Of a stretch of 9,786 nt of DNA, positions 1 through 7,027 are shown piece by piece; position 1 is the stretch's first letter, and each line of letters begins with the position of its first letter. Position numbers and translations under genes: made by a program. This DNA comes from JBCCMF01 sp038747545 (lineage in GTDB: Bacteria > Bacteroidota > Rhodothermia > Rhodothermales > JBCCMF01), in contig JBCDJT010000168.1 in NCBI GenBank assembly GCA_038747545.1, positions 1 to 9,786 on the forward strand, read 5' to 3'. A model generated the notes under the pieces. The model was given only the letters and a program-made list of their open reading frames with translations, was not told the DNA's origin and searched no databases.

Positions 1-1
1 A

Positions 2-142
2 TCAGGCGTGCCCGTGATGGCCGTCGCCGTTGTAGCGTATTTCGATATGGCCTGGATCATCTGCGGCGTCTGCTGCTCAACCCTACAGGGCAGCAACGAG
101 CCTTCCGACGGACGCTACGGTTTTTGTCGTGTACCTAGCTGA
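2..142 (+). CDS. possible 3' end of an unidentified upstream gene
   Basis: An open frame runs in from the left edge and stops at a TGA at 140-142. It starts with a hydrophobic stretch (V-P-V-M-A-V-A-V-V-A-Y-F-D-M-A-W-I-I) that could be a membrane segment, followed by a short polar cysteine-containing tail. An ATG at 17 could also start a 41-residue peptide. A second frame is open from base 1 to a TAG at 127-129, so the coding evidence is poor. I do not recognise the product. The rest of 1-236 holds only the weak promoter listed separately. Confidence 0.15.
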   Translation, partial: SGVPVMAVAVVAYFDMAWIICGVCCSTLQGSNEPSDGRYGFCRVPS

Positions 143-163
143 CTTACAAAAACGAATCATTTC

Positions 164-190
164 TTTGAGTGCTGTCTGGAAGCCGTAAAC
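164..190 (+). promoter_or_regulatory. weak candidate promoter for argS
   Basis: The stretch around 141-170 is AT-richer than its surroundings. TTTG at 164-167 is followed after 18 bases by TAAAC at 186-190. This loosely fits the Bacteroidota pattern of a -33 TTTG and a -7 element beginning TA, but the downstream TTTG half of the -7 element is missing. It would give a leader of about 40 bases before the argS ATG. No Shine-Dalgarno sequence precedes that ATG. Confidence 0.2.
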
Positions 191-236
191 GGAGGCAGCG
201 TATCATGGCGCCACGTTTCACCTGCCATCGCGATCG

Positions 237-1928
237 ATGCAAGCCTACCTCGAAGCCAGCCTCCGCACTGTCCTGACTAGCCTTGGCGTCCCCGAGGATG
301 TGGCGGTTACGCTGGAGACGCCCAACAACCCGGATCACGGCGACCTCGCCACGAACGCGGCGCTGCAGTTGGCCCGCGTGCTGCGCAAGGCGCCACGCAT
401 GATCGCCGAGGACATCAAGCAGGGCTTGCTCGATCTGCCCGTGGATCCCAACCGCATCTCGGCCATCGAGATCGCGGGTCCTGGCTTCCTGAATTTTCGC
501 TTCTCCGAGGCGTACCTGACGGACGAGGTCGCACAGATTCTGGACGCGGGCGATAGCTTCGGGCGGACGAACGCAGGCGATGGGCAGACGGCCAACGTAG
601 AGTACGTGAGCGCCAACCCCACGGGGCCGCTGACGGTGGGCCACGGCCGCAACGCCGTGCTGGGCGACACGCTGGCGAATCTGCTCGACTGGACGGGCTA
701 CACCGTCACGCGCGAATACTACTTCAACGATGCCGGGCGGCAGATGCGCGTGCTGGGACAGTCGGTGAAGGGCCGCTACGACGCCATCGCCAACCCCGCG
801 CTGGGCACGAAAACCATCGAGGTCTCGGAGGGCGTCACGGTCGAGGTACCATCCACCTTCCCCGACGACGGCTACCTCGGCGACTACATCATCGACATTG
901 CCCAGTCGGTCTACGAGGCCCACGGCAGTGCGCTGCTGGACAGCGATGACGTCACGCCGTTCAAGACAGCCGCTGAGCAGGCGATCTTCGCCGACATCGA
1001 GCAGACGCTGAAGCGCCTGGGCATCGAACAAGACACCTACTTCAACGAGCGCACGCTCTACGACTCGAAGGCGATCTGGAGCGCGCTGGACCAGCTGCGC
1101 GAGCAGGGCCACGTCTACGACGCCGACGGCGCCACGTGGCTACGCACCACCAACTTCGGCAAGGACAAAGACACGGTGCTCGTCAAGAGTAGCGGCGAGC
1201 CCACCTACCGCCTGCCCGACATCGCGTACCACGCCAACAAGTTCGAGCGCGGCTACGCCAAGATGATCGACATCTTCGGCGCCGACCACATCGCCACCTA
1301 CCCCGACGTGCTGCTGGGCGTAGAACTCCTCGGCTACGACAAGACCAAGGTCGATGTGGTGATCTACCAGTTCGTGACGCTCATCCGCGCCGGGCAGCCG
1401 GTCAAGATGAGCACGCGGAAGGCGACGTTCGTCACGCTCGACGAGCTGATGGACGAGGTAGGCGAAGACGTGACGCGCTTCTTCTTCCTGATGCGCTCGC
1501 CCAACACGCACCTGGAGTTCGACCTCGACCTCGCCAAAGAAGCCAGCGAGAAGAACCCAGTCTTCTACCTCCAGTACGCGCACGCCCGCATCTGCGCCGT
1601 CCTTCGCAAGGCCGAAGAAGTCGGCTTCTCCTTCGGCGCCACGCCCGACCTGTCGCTGCTGACGCATCCGGCTGAGGTCAACCTGATGAAGACGCTGCTG
1701 ACGTTCCCGCAGGAGATCCAGGCTGCTGCGGAGTCCAAGGGGCCGCACAAGGTGGCCACGTACCTGCGCGAGGTGGCGGTGGCGTTCTCCAAGTTCTACG
1801 ACCAGTGCCACATCATCGGCGAAGAGGCCGCGCTCGCTACAGCGCGCATGAACCTCGCGCTCGCCACGCGGATCGTGCTGAAGAACGGCCTTACCATCCT
1901 TGGCATCTCGGCGCCAGAGCGGATGTAA
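237..1928 (+). CDS. argS: arginyl-tRNA synthetase (class I)
   Basis: This 563-residue cytoplasmic enzyme charges tRNA-Arg with arginine using ATP. Its length is normal for bacterial ArgS. The N-terminal tRNA-recognition domain covers about residues 1-90. The Rossmann catalytic core begins with the conserved S-A-N-P-T-G-P-L segment leading into the HIGH-type motif T-V-G-H at 133-136, where the first histidine is threonine. The second signature is K-M-S-T-R at 390-394. The alpha-helical DALR anticodon-binding domain runs from about 440 to the end and includes Y-L-Q-Y-A-H-A-R near 444-451. The C terminus G-I-S-A-P-E-R-M is typical of the family. The ATG at 237 is chosen because it places the N-terminal domain correctly; the ATG at 205 is out of frame. 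The last 24 codons occur again at 3215-3289, downstream of the ATPase gene. That makes this 3' end a candidate insertion site. Confidence 0.97.
   Translation: MQAYLEASLRTVLTSLGVPEDVAVTLETPNNPDHGDLATNAALQLARVLRKAPRMIAEDIKQGLLDLPVDPNRISAIEIAGPGFLNFRFSEAYLTDEVAQILDAGDSFGRTNAGDGQTANVEYVSANPTGPLTVGHGRNAVLGDTLANLLDWTGYTVTREYYFNDAGRQMRVLGQSVKGRYDAIANPALGTKTIEVSEGVTVEVPSTFPDDGYLGDYIIDIAQSVYEAHGSALLDSDDVTPFKTAAEQAIFADIEQTLKRLGIEQDTYFNERTLYDSKAIWSALDQLREQGHVYDADGATWLRTTNFGKDKDTVLVKSSGEPTYRLPDIAYHANKFERGYAKMIDIFGADHIATYPDVLLGVELLGYDKTKVDVVIYQFVTLIRAGQPVKMSTRKATFVTLDELMDEVGEDVTRFFFLMRSPNTHLEFDLDLAKEASEKNPVFYLQYAHARICAVLRKAEEVGFSFGATPDLSLLTHPAEVNLMKTLLTFPQEIQAAAESKGPHKVATYLREVAVAFSKFYDQCHIIGEEAALATARMNLALATRIVLKNGLTILGISAPERM
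1854..1928 (+). repeat. direct repeat, copy 1: the in-use 3' end of argS
   Basis: These 75 bases are the last 24 codons and stop of argS. They match 3215-3289 at 66 of 75 positions by hand alignment, and at 62 of 66 from 1863 onward. All nine differences are synonymous or a TAA/TAG stop change. Similarity ends at the stop codon; the bases that follow (1929 on, and 3290 on) are unrelated. This copy has CTT, CTT and CCA where the other has CTC, CTC and CCG. Confidence 0.9.
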
Positions 1929-1973
1929 ACGACTGCACGGCTCGGCATCTGTTTTTTGCCCGGCAGAAACCAG

Positions 1974-2006
1974 ATTACGCATCGTGCATTACGCACGATG
2001 CGTAAT
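1974..2006. repeat. perfect 14-base inverted repeat (hairpin) ahead of the ATPase gene
   Basis: ATTACGCATCGTGC at 1974-1987 and its exact reverse complement at 1993-2006 flank the 5-base loop ATTAC. The heptamer ATTACGC occurs in the left arm and is nearly repeated across the loop. The hairpin lies 45 bases after the argS stop and 24 bases before the ATPase ATG. It is followed by ATTCC rather than a T run, so it is not a standard terminator. It could be an operator, an mRNA-stabilising stem or an end structure of the putative cassette. Confidence 0.85.
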
Positions 2007-2030
2007 TCCGCTAGTACCGAATCCAGGTCC

Positions 2031-3173
2031 ATGGAAGAGTCACATGCGATAAACCCGTTTAGGTACGGCGGTGTCGTACCCGCCGAGGCGTTTTGCAACC
2101 GGACGCAGGAAGTGCATGACCTCACGCGGGCTTGCAAGAACGCCGATCGCCTCTTCGTCTATGCCGAGCGGCGTATGGGTAAAACATCGCTCGTGAAGCA
2201 GGTGCTTGGTCGGCTCCCTGCAGATCAGTACGTCCCAGTATACATCGACCTCTGGCCGACTGATAGCACGACGTCGTTTGTGATCACGATGGCTAAAGCG
2301 CTGACCGAAGCTGCGGCGACGCGCCGAGACCGCTTGTTGGATACCGCCCGCAACCTCTTCAGCCGCCTCCAGCCTTCGATTTCCGTTGATGAGACGGGAG
2401 CACCATCGCTGCAGTTTGGCCTGCAGATGGGCCAAGCACCACCTCCGCTCCTAGAGAGCGTGCTTGCCACGCCACCCGCGATCAGCCAGAGGCTTGGTCG
2501 GCGGGTGGTCATCGTCTTCGACGAGTTTCAGCAGATCGAAGCCTACGAAGATCGGCTGGTGGAGCGTGTACTCCGCTCAGCCATCCAGATGCAGAACGAG
2601 ATCGCCTATCTGTTTTTGGGCAGCCGTAAACATCTCATTGAACAGATGTTCGCCGACCGAAACCGACCGCTCTACCGGTCAGCAGGGCACTACCCGTTAA
2701 CCTCCATTGCGCTGCACCATTGGACGCCCTTCATCGAGCAGCGCTTTGGAGCCACGGAAAAAGCCATCACTCCTGCGCTGATTAAGGCACTGTGCACACT
2801 TACAGATGGGCACCCCTTCTACACGCAGCATCTGGCCCATGCCGTGTGGGAGCGCACGCCACTGGGCGAAGCGGCGCAACCGCGCACGCTGGATGAGGCC
2901 CTCGCCATCCTCCTCAGGCGCGAGGGATACGCCTTCGCCACGCGCTGGGAGACGCTGACGCGCAACCAGCAGCGCTTCCTACGCGGCCTCGCGGCCAGCC
3001 CAGCGGGTACGCCCCCGTTCTCCTCGTACTTTGTGCAGACCTATGGCCTGCGCACGCCGTCCAACGCCCAGCGGGCAGCCAACAGCCTCCTCAAGCTCGA
3101 TTTGATCGACCGCGAAGACGGGTCCTATGTCATCAGTGACCGGTTCTTCAAGCTATGGATTCGCGCCCTCTGA
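2031..3173 (+). CDS. AAA/STAND-like ATPase with C-terminal winged helix (archaeal-type ATPase family)
   Basis: This 380-residue protein belongs to the P-loop ATPase group common in archaea and many bacteria (Arch_ATPase/ATPase_2 type, MJ/PH/SSO families of the STAND-related clade). The N-terminal N-P-F-R-Y-G and F-C-N-R-T-Q-E signatures are at about 8-27. Walker A is A-E-R-R-M-G-K-T-S at 45-53; its first glycine is replaced by alanine. Walker B is V-V-I-V-F-D-E-F at 159-166. The family motifs F-L-G-S-R-K-H-L (195-202) and G-H-P-F-Y-T-Q (260-266) follow. A winged helix-turn-helix spans about 300-370, ending D-R-F-F-K-L-W. The ATG at 2031 is preferred: the frame opens upstream only with a TTG at 1956 and an ATG at 1998 inside the hairpin, and family homology starts right after 2031. 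Its cellular role is unknown. It is the only gene between the two argS tails, and parts of it are less GC-rich than its neighbours (about 48% at 2581-2640 by hand count). Confidence 0.9.
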   Translation: MEESHAINPFRYGGVVPAEAFCNRTQEVHDLTRACKNADRLFVYAERRMGKTSLVKQVLGRLPADQYVPVYIDLWPTDSTTSFVITMAKALTEAAATRRDRLLDTARNLFSRLQPSISVDETGAPSLQFGLQMGQAPPPLLESVLATPPAISQRLGRRVVIVFDEFQQIEAYEDRLVERVLRSAIQMQNEIAYLFLGSRKHLIEQMFADRNRPLYRSAGHYPLTSIALHHWTPFIEQRFGATEKAITPALIKALCTLTDGHPFYTQHLAHAVWERTPLGEAAQPRTLDEALAILLRREGYAFATRWETLTRNQQRFLRGLAASPAGTPPFSSYFVQTYGLRTPSNAQRAANSLLKLDLIDREDGSYVISDRFFKLWIRAL

Positions 3174-3179
3174 CCAGCC

Positions 3180-3209
3180 GTGTTCACCCCCCCGGTATGG
3201 GTGGCACAC
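3180..3209. terminator. imperfect hairpin just after the ATPase stop
   Basis: The arms 3180-3189 and 3199-3209 can pair over 4 plus 5 base pairs with a small internal bulge (T opposite GC) and a 9-base loop, CCCCGGTAT. It begins 7 bases after the ATPase stop and ends a few bases before the argS-tail copy. No T run follows, so it may be a weak terminator or a right-end structure of the putative cassette. Confidence 0.3.
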
Positions 3210-3211
3210 AT

Positions 3212-3289
3212 GCGTTGGCATTGGCCACGCGGATCGTGCTGAAGAACGGCCTCACCATCCTCGGCATCTCGGCGCCGGAGCGGATGTAG
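3212..3289 (+). pseudogene. orphan second copy of the argS 3' end (direct repeat, copy 2)
   Basis: Read in frame, these 26 codons give A-L-A-L-A-T-R followed by the rest of the ArgS C terminus through G-I-S-A-P-E-R-M and a TAG. Residues 2-25 are identical to the last 24 residues of the intact ArgS. No start codon or remaining synthetase sequence precedes them; the frame upstream gives unrelated residues running back into the ATPase hairpin. The codons differ from the intact copy only at silent positions (TTG for CTC twice, GCA for GCG, CTC for CTT twice, CCG for CCA, TAG for TAA). This suggests a copy that diverged while still coding, such as the displaced native end or an end from another strain, and not a decaying duplicate. 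Confidence 0.85.
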
Positions 3290-3338
3290 CCGCTGGCGTC
3301 AAGACTTGCGATTGTCGGGAGCGAGCGCGTCCTTGGAG

Positions 3339-3362
3339 GGGCGTAGCCATGTGGCTGCGTCC
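3339..3362 (+). terminator. hairpin between the argS-tail copy and the kinase gene
   Basis: GGGCGTAGCC (3339-3348) pairs with GGCTGCGTCC (3353-3362) over ten base pairs including two G-T wobbles, around the loop ATGT. It is followed by GGCCCCGTTTCTC, a short T-containing tract. It starts 50 bases after the TAG of the argS-tail copy, so it may be the original argS terminator, separated from argS by the ATPase insertion. It could also be a leader structure of the kinase mRNA. The remaining spacer (3290-3389) shows no convincing promoter and no Shine-Dalgarno sequence. Confidence 0.35.
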
Positions 3363-3389
3363 GGCCCCGTTTCTCATCCGCTCCCAATC

Positions 3390-6300
3390 ATGTCACCCAC
3401 CCAGTGGCAACAGATCCGTGCCCTGGTTGACCAGGCGCTCCAACAGCCTGAGGCCCAGCGCCTCGCCTACCTGCGGGCGCATGCCGAGGTGCCCTTCATC
3501 CACGACGAGGCGGCGGCGCTGCTGGCGCACTACGACGCTACCAACACGCTGCTTGACACGCCGCTCGTGCTGCGACGCAGCAGTCCCTCTCCGCTGACAA
3601 CGGTGGGTCCCTATCGGCTCGTCGAAGAGATCGGGCGCGGTGGGATGGGCATCGTCTACCTTGCCGAGCGCAACGACGGGCTGTTCGAGCATCGCGTGGC
3701 GGTCAAGGTGCTGCCGCTCACGCACGCCACGGACCAGTCGCGGCTTCGCTTTGACGCGGAGCGGCGCATCTTAGCCCGGCTGGAGCATCCGAACATTGCC
3801 CGGCTGCTCGATGGCGGCATCACGGATGAGGGCGTGCCGTTCCTGGTGATGGAGTATGTGGATGGCATGCCATTTACCAGGTACTGCAACACGCACCGAC
3901 TAACGATTGACGAACGCCTCCGGCTCTTCGAGCAAATCATCGAGGCGGTCGGATACGCCCACAGCCGGCTCGTCATCCACCGCGACCTCAAGCCCAGCAA
4001 CATTTTGGTGGATACTGACGGGCATGTGAAGCTACTCGACTTTGGTATCGCAAAGCTGCTTGCCTCTGATTCCCCGGGGGCGATGCCCGTTACACAGACG
4101 GGCATCCGTGCGCTCACGCCGAACTATGCAGCGCCGGAACAGCTCACCGGCGCACCGATCTCGACCGCGACGGACGTCTACGCGATGGGGGTTCTGCTCT
4201 ACGAGGTCCTGACCGACCATCGGCCTCACACGCGCGACATACGCACCGGCGACACTCTGCTGCCTGTGGCAACGCCGCCTGTGCGTCCGAGCAAGGCGCT
4301 CACCGAAGCCACACGCACGGCCACCGATCGCTCGGCGACCAGCGCGGCCCGTCGCAGCCGGCTCGACGCGCTGCGCCGCCGCCTCACCGGCGACCTCGAT
4401 GTCATCTGCTTGAAGGCCTTGCGCACCGAACCGGAGCGCCGGTACGCCTCGGCCGACGCTTTCCTCGAAGACCTGCGCCGCCACGCCGCCGACCTGCCCA
4501 TCCGCGCACGCCCCGACACGCTTAGCTACCGCGTGGGCAAATACGTGCAGCGGCACCGAGGAGGCGTGGGTGCAGCCATCGTGCTTCTGGTAGCCAGCGT
4601 CTTCTTCGGCGTGGTGTACACGACCAACGTCCAGCAAGAGCGCGACCGGGCGCAGGCCGAGCAGGCCAAGGCCGAACAAGCCATTACCTACCTCACCGAC
4701 CTATTCCTGCTCGCCGACCCGGGCCAGGCGCTGGGCGAAGCCCTCACCGTCCGAACCCTGCTCGACAAGGGCCGCGCGCACATCGACGCCCTGGCAGAGA
4801 CGCCAGCGCTCCAAGACGAGATGTACCGCATCCTCGGCGTCATCCACCTGCGGTTGAACCAGTTTGACCAAGCCGCTCCCCTACTCGAAGCCGCAGTCGC
4901 GGGGATGGCGGAGCGCTTGCCACCCGATGCGCACGATCTGCTCATCGCCCGCCTCGACTTGGCCGATCTGTACTTTGCGATGGGCGACCACGAGCGCAGC
5001 GCCGCCGTGCTAGCCGACGCGAAGCTGCCCGACCAGCCGACGGCGTCCGTCCCAGCCGATGTGTTCGTCCGCGCCACCACGCTGGCGAGCGGCGTGGCCT
5101 TGCTGCAGGGCGACCTCGCTGAGGTGGAGCAGCTCTATGCGCAATCTGTGCCGTGGCTTCTTGGTGAGCAGCCCGCCCTCTCTGCGGCGTCGCATGGGCC
5201 GCTGCTGTTTCAGTGGGCCGACCGGCTGCTCGATGTTGCCGACTATGCCGAAGCCGAGCGCTTACTGGACGAGGCGGCTCCGCGTATCGGCGAGGCCTAC
5301 CCCGAGGCGCACCCGAATACGCTGCTGTTGCTGCACGCCCAACTCAAGCTGCAGCAGTACCGTGGCGCCTACGACAGCACGGCGCTAGCGATAGCGCAAC
5401 GGCTCGACCGGCTCGCCCAGCAGCTTTACCCCGACGGGCATGCCAACGTGGTCATGTTCAAGATCGCGACGGGGGCGGTGTACTCGGGCCTCAACCAGTA
5501 TGCCGCCGCCGAGGCGGCGTACACCGAGGCGCTTGCGGCACTCGACGCCCTCCAGCGCCCCAACCATCCCGATCGTCTCATCATCCATGACGCGCTCGCC
5601 CACATGAGCATGCTCAAGGGCGATTTTGAGCAGGCCGCTGCCGAGGTAGCTGCCGGGCAGCGCATCGCCGATTTGCATCTGCGCCCAGACCATCCCTACC
5701 GCGGCCCGCTGCTGAGCCAAGCCGCACGGCTCGCGCAAGCCTATGGCGACAACGCCACCGCCGACAGCCTCTTCGGCGTGGCCGTGCAGTTGCTGCGAGG
5801 GCCAGCGGCTACCCAGCCGTTCTTGCTCTACGGCGCGCTGAACCAACATGCGCGGCTCAAGGTGGGGCTCGGCGAGCCTGCTGCCGCCGTCCAACTCTAC
5901 GCCGAGGCTGCCGAAGGCTTCGCAGAGCTGCTAGGCGCAACGAACGGCCACAGCATCATCGCGCTGACGAACGTAGCCACGGTGCTGCGTAACCAGGGGC
6001 GCTACGACGAAGCCGTTGCGCGCTACGAGCAACTCCTAGCCCTGGGCGATGGCCTCCAGCCCACACGGCGGGCGAGCCTGCTGCTGGGCATCGGCAAGAC
6101 GCACCTCGCGCTAGACCAACCTGCGCAGGCGCTGCCTCACCTGGACGAAGCGCTCACCCTCCGCCGCGCGCATTACCCCGAGGGGGACTGGCGAATTGGC
6201 AGCGCAGCGGGATCGCTGGGTGATGCGCTCGTGCTGCTGGAGCGCATGCCCGAAGCCGAGCCGCTGCTTGTGGAGGCCTACGAGACCATCTTGGCCCGCC

Positions 6301-6416
6301 GCGGCCCCGCGCACAGCGCAACCGCTGGGCGGCAGGCGGCACTGACGGCGTTCTACCGACAGACGGGACGTGTAGACCAAGCGGTCGCCTTGCAGACCGC
6401 TAACGTCACGCCGTAG
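3390..6416 (+). CDS. membrane Ser/Thr protein kinase with extracytoplasmic TPR array
   Basis: This 1008-residue protein phosphorylates serine or threonine residues, probably as a one-pass membrane sensor kinase. A short N-terminal helical region (1-65) is typical of this PknB-like group. The kinase domain (about 75-366) has the glycine loop G-R-G-G-M-G-I-V-Y (82-90), Lys106, Glu124, the catalytic loop H-R-D-L-K-P-S-N (197-204), D-F-G (217-219), A-P-E (248-250) and Asp262. All key residues are intact, so it should be active. A single membrane segment (about 391-411) is followed by a charged coiled coil (413-430) and a long alanine/leucine-rich TPR region (about 475 to the end). The ATG at 3390 is chosen over an in-frame TTG at 3306 because family similarity begins with M-S-P-T-Q-W. 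No sigma factor gene, a frequent partner of such kinases in this group, lies next to it. Its stop is 9 bases from that of the convergent gene. Its substrates are unknown. Confidence 0.93.
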   Translation: MSPTQWQQIRALVDQALQQPEAQRLAYLRAHAEVPFIHDEAAALLAHYDATNTLLDTPLVLRRSSPSPLTTVGPYRLVEEIGRGGMGIVYLAERNDGLFEHRVAVKVLPLTHATDQSRLRFDAERRILARLEHPNIARLLDGGITDEGVPFLVMEYVDGMPFTRYCNTHRLTIDERLRLFEQIIEAVGYAHSRLVIHRDLKPSNILVDTDGHVKLLDFGIAKLLASDSPGAMPVTQTGIRALTPNYAAPEQLTGAPISTATDVYAMGVLLYEVLTDHRPHTRDIRTGDTLLPVATPPVRPSKALTEATRTATDRSATSAARRSRLDALRRRLTGDLDVICLKALRTEPERRYASADAFLEDLRRHAADLPIRARPDTLSYRVGKYVQRHRGGVGAAIVLLVASVFFGVVYTTNVQQERDRAQAEQAKAEQAITYLTDLFLLADPGQALGEALTVRTLLDKGRAHIDALAETPALQDEMYRILGVIHLRLNQFDQAAPLLEAAVAGMAERLPPDAHDLLIARLDLADLYFAMGDHERSAAVLADAKLPDQPTASVPADVFVRATTLASGVALLQGDLAEVEQLYAQSVPWLLGEQPALSAASHGPLLFQWADRLLDVADYAEAERLLDEAAPRIGEAYPEAHPNTLLLLHAQLKLQQYRGAYDSTALAIAQRLDRLAQQLYPDGHANVVMFKIATGAVYSGLNQYAAAEAAYTEALAALDALQRPNHPDRLIIHDALAHMSMLKGDFEQAAAEVAAGQRIADLHLRPDHPYRGPLLSQAARLAQAYGDNATADSLFGVAVQLLRGPAATQPFLLYGALNQHARLKVGLGEPAAAVQLYAEAAEGFAELLGATNGHSIIALTNVATVLRNQGRYDEAVARYEQLLALGDGLQPTRRASLLLGIGKTHLALDQPAQALPHLDEALTLRRAHYPEGDWRIGSAAGSLGDALVLLERMPEAEPLLVEAYETILARRGPAHSATAGRQAALTAFYRQTGRVDQAVALQTANVTP

Positions 6417-6425
6417 CGTCCACAG

Positions 6426-7013
6426 CTAGAAGATCAGGATAGGCGGGGCGGGGACGTCTTTGTCGAGACCGGGCGGCTGCGGCAGATGCTCGGCCATGAA
6501 GCCGCCGAGTTCGTCGCGGGTGGCTTTGGAGAGCAGCATCGTGACTTCGTCGAGCACGGCGCCGCTGAGGAGCATGGGCGTGGTGTAGACGATCATCCGG
6601 TCGCCCGTGAAGGCGCCGACGAGCTGATATTCGTTGAGGTCGGTGCGGGGCGTGCCGTTGACGGCGCACGTGGCGGTGCTGGCGTCGGCGTCAAACGCCT
6701 CGGCGGCGAGCAGCTGGCGGGCGCGGGTGTCCTCATCGATGCGGGTCTCGAAGTAGAGTTCGATGGCTTGGCGCGACTCGTCGGAGAACGACGCCATCAT
6801 CTCCTCGGCACATTCCTGGCAGATGGCATATTCGAAGATGAGGTCCTTGGCGTCGAAGTTCGGAAACGTGCGGTAGGCTTTCTCGACGAGGTAGGCGCCC
6901 TCATAGTCCATCAGCGACCGCTCGCAGATCAGGCAGCGTTCGAACGGCGCCCCGGTCTCATCGGAGTGAAACTCGGGCGGGATATCGGCGAGGCGCGGGA
7001 ACAGAAACTCCAT
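6426..7013 (-). CDS. conserved hypothetical protein with a CxxC/CxxC zinc-knuckle-like N terminus
   Basis: This 195-residue protein has no signal peptide or membrane segment and is probably cytoplasmic. The N-terminal half has two cysteine pairs, C-L-I-C (27-30) and C-Q-E-C (65-68), spaced as expected for one four-cysteine zinc site. Acidic helical sequence follows, and the C-terminal part ends in a proline-rich tail (P-A-P-P-I-L-I-F). I recognise no named domain. It resembles uncharacterised Bacteroidota-type proteins in which a cysteine pair follows a short hydrophobic N terminus. The ATG at 7013 lies 14 bases after the hexosaminidase stop on the same strand, so the two are probably co-transcribed. 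No Shine-Dalgarno sequence is visible, so translation may depend on coupling. A role with the upstream enzyme is not shown by the sequence. Confidence 0.8.
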   Translation of the reverse strand: MEFLFPRLADIPPEFHSDETGAPFERCLICERSLMDYEGAYLVEKAYRTFPNFDAKDLIFEYAICQECAEEMMASFSDESRQAIELYFETRIDEDTRARQLLAAEAFDADASTATCAVNGTPRTDLNEYQLVGAFTGDRMIVYTTPMLLSGAVLDEVTMLLSKATRDELGGFMAEHLPQPPGLDKDVPAPPILIF

Positions 7014-7027
7014 GCGAACTGCGGATG

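Larger units (their letters stand above)
1863..3289. mobile_element. putative cassette inserted at the argS 3' end (ATPase cargo, att-like direct repeats)
   Basis: The ATPase gene and its flanking hairpins are bracketed by two direct copies of the argS 3' end (1863-1928 and 3224-3289 as the strongest cores, 1361 bases apart). Many integrative elements recombine at the 3' end of a conserved gene and carry a replacement end, leaving this arrangement. No integrase, transposase or relaxase gene lies between the repeats, so the unit would be a non-autonomous or decayed element, or the footprint of another recombination event. The repeats are seen directly; mobility is inferred. A tandem duplication of argS followed by deletion would also leave a stray tail, but would not by itself explain the ATPase gene between the copies. 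Confidence 0.45.

Noticed and set aside
144..1112. Minus-strand open frame of 322 codons opposite argS
   Set aside because: It lies antisense to clear ArgS coding sequence and shows no family features.
3306..3389. N-terminal extension of the kinase from a TTG
   Set aside because: The extension reads through the hairpin at 3339-3362, shows no family similarity, and the ATG at 3390 gives the typical N terminus.
3127..3597. Plus-strand frame joining the ATPase end, the argS-tail copy and the kinase start
   Set aside because: It reads the argS-tail copy in the wrong frame and overlaps both real genes; the peptide is low-complexity and arginine-rich.
5507..5522. GC-rich palindrome CGCCGCC-GA-GGCGGCG inside the kinase gene
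   Set aside because: It encodes an ordinary Ala/Glu-rich TPR helix; short palindromes of this type are expected in such codon use.
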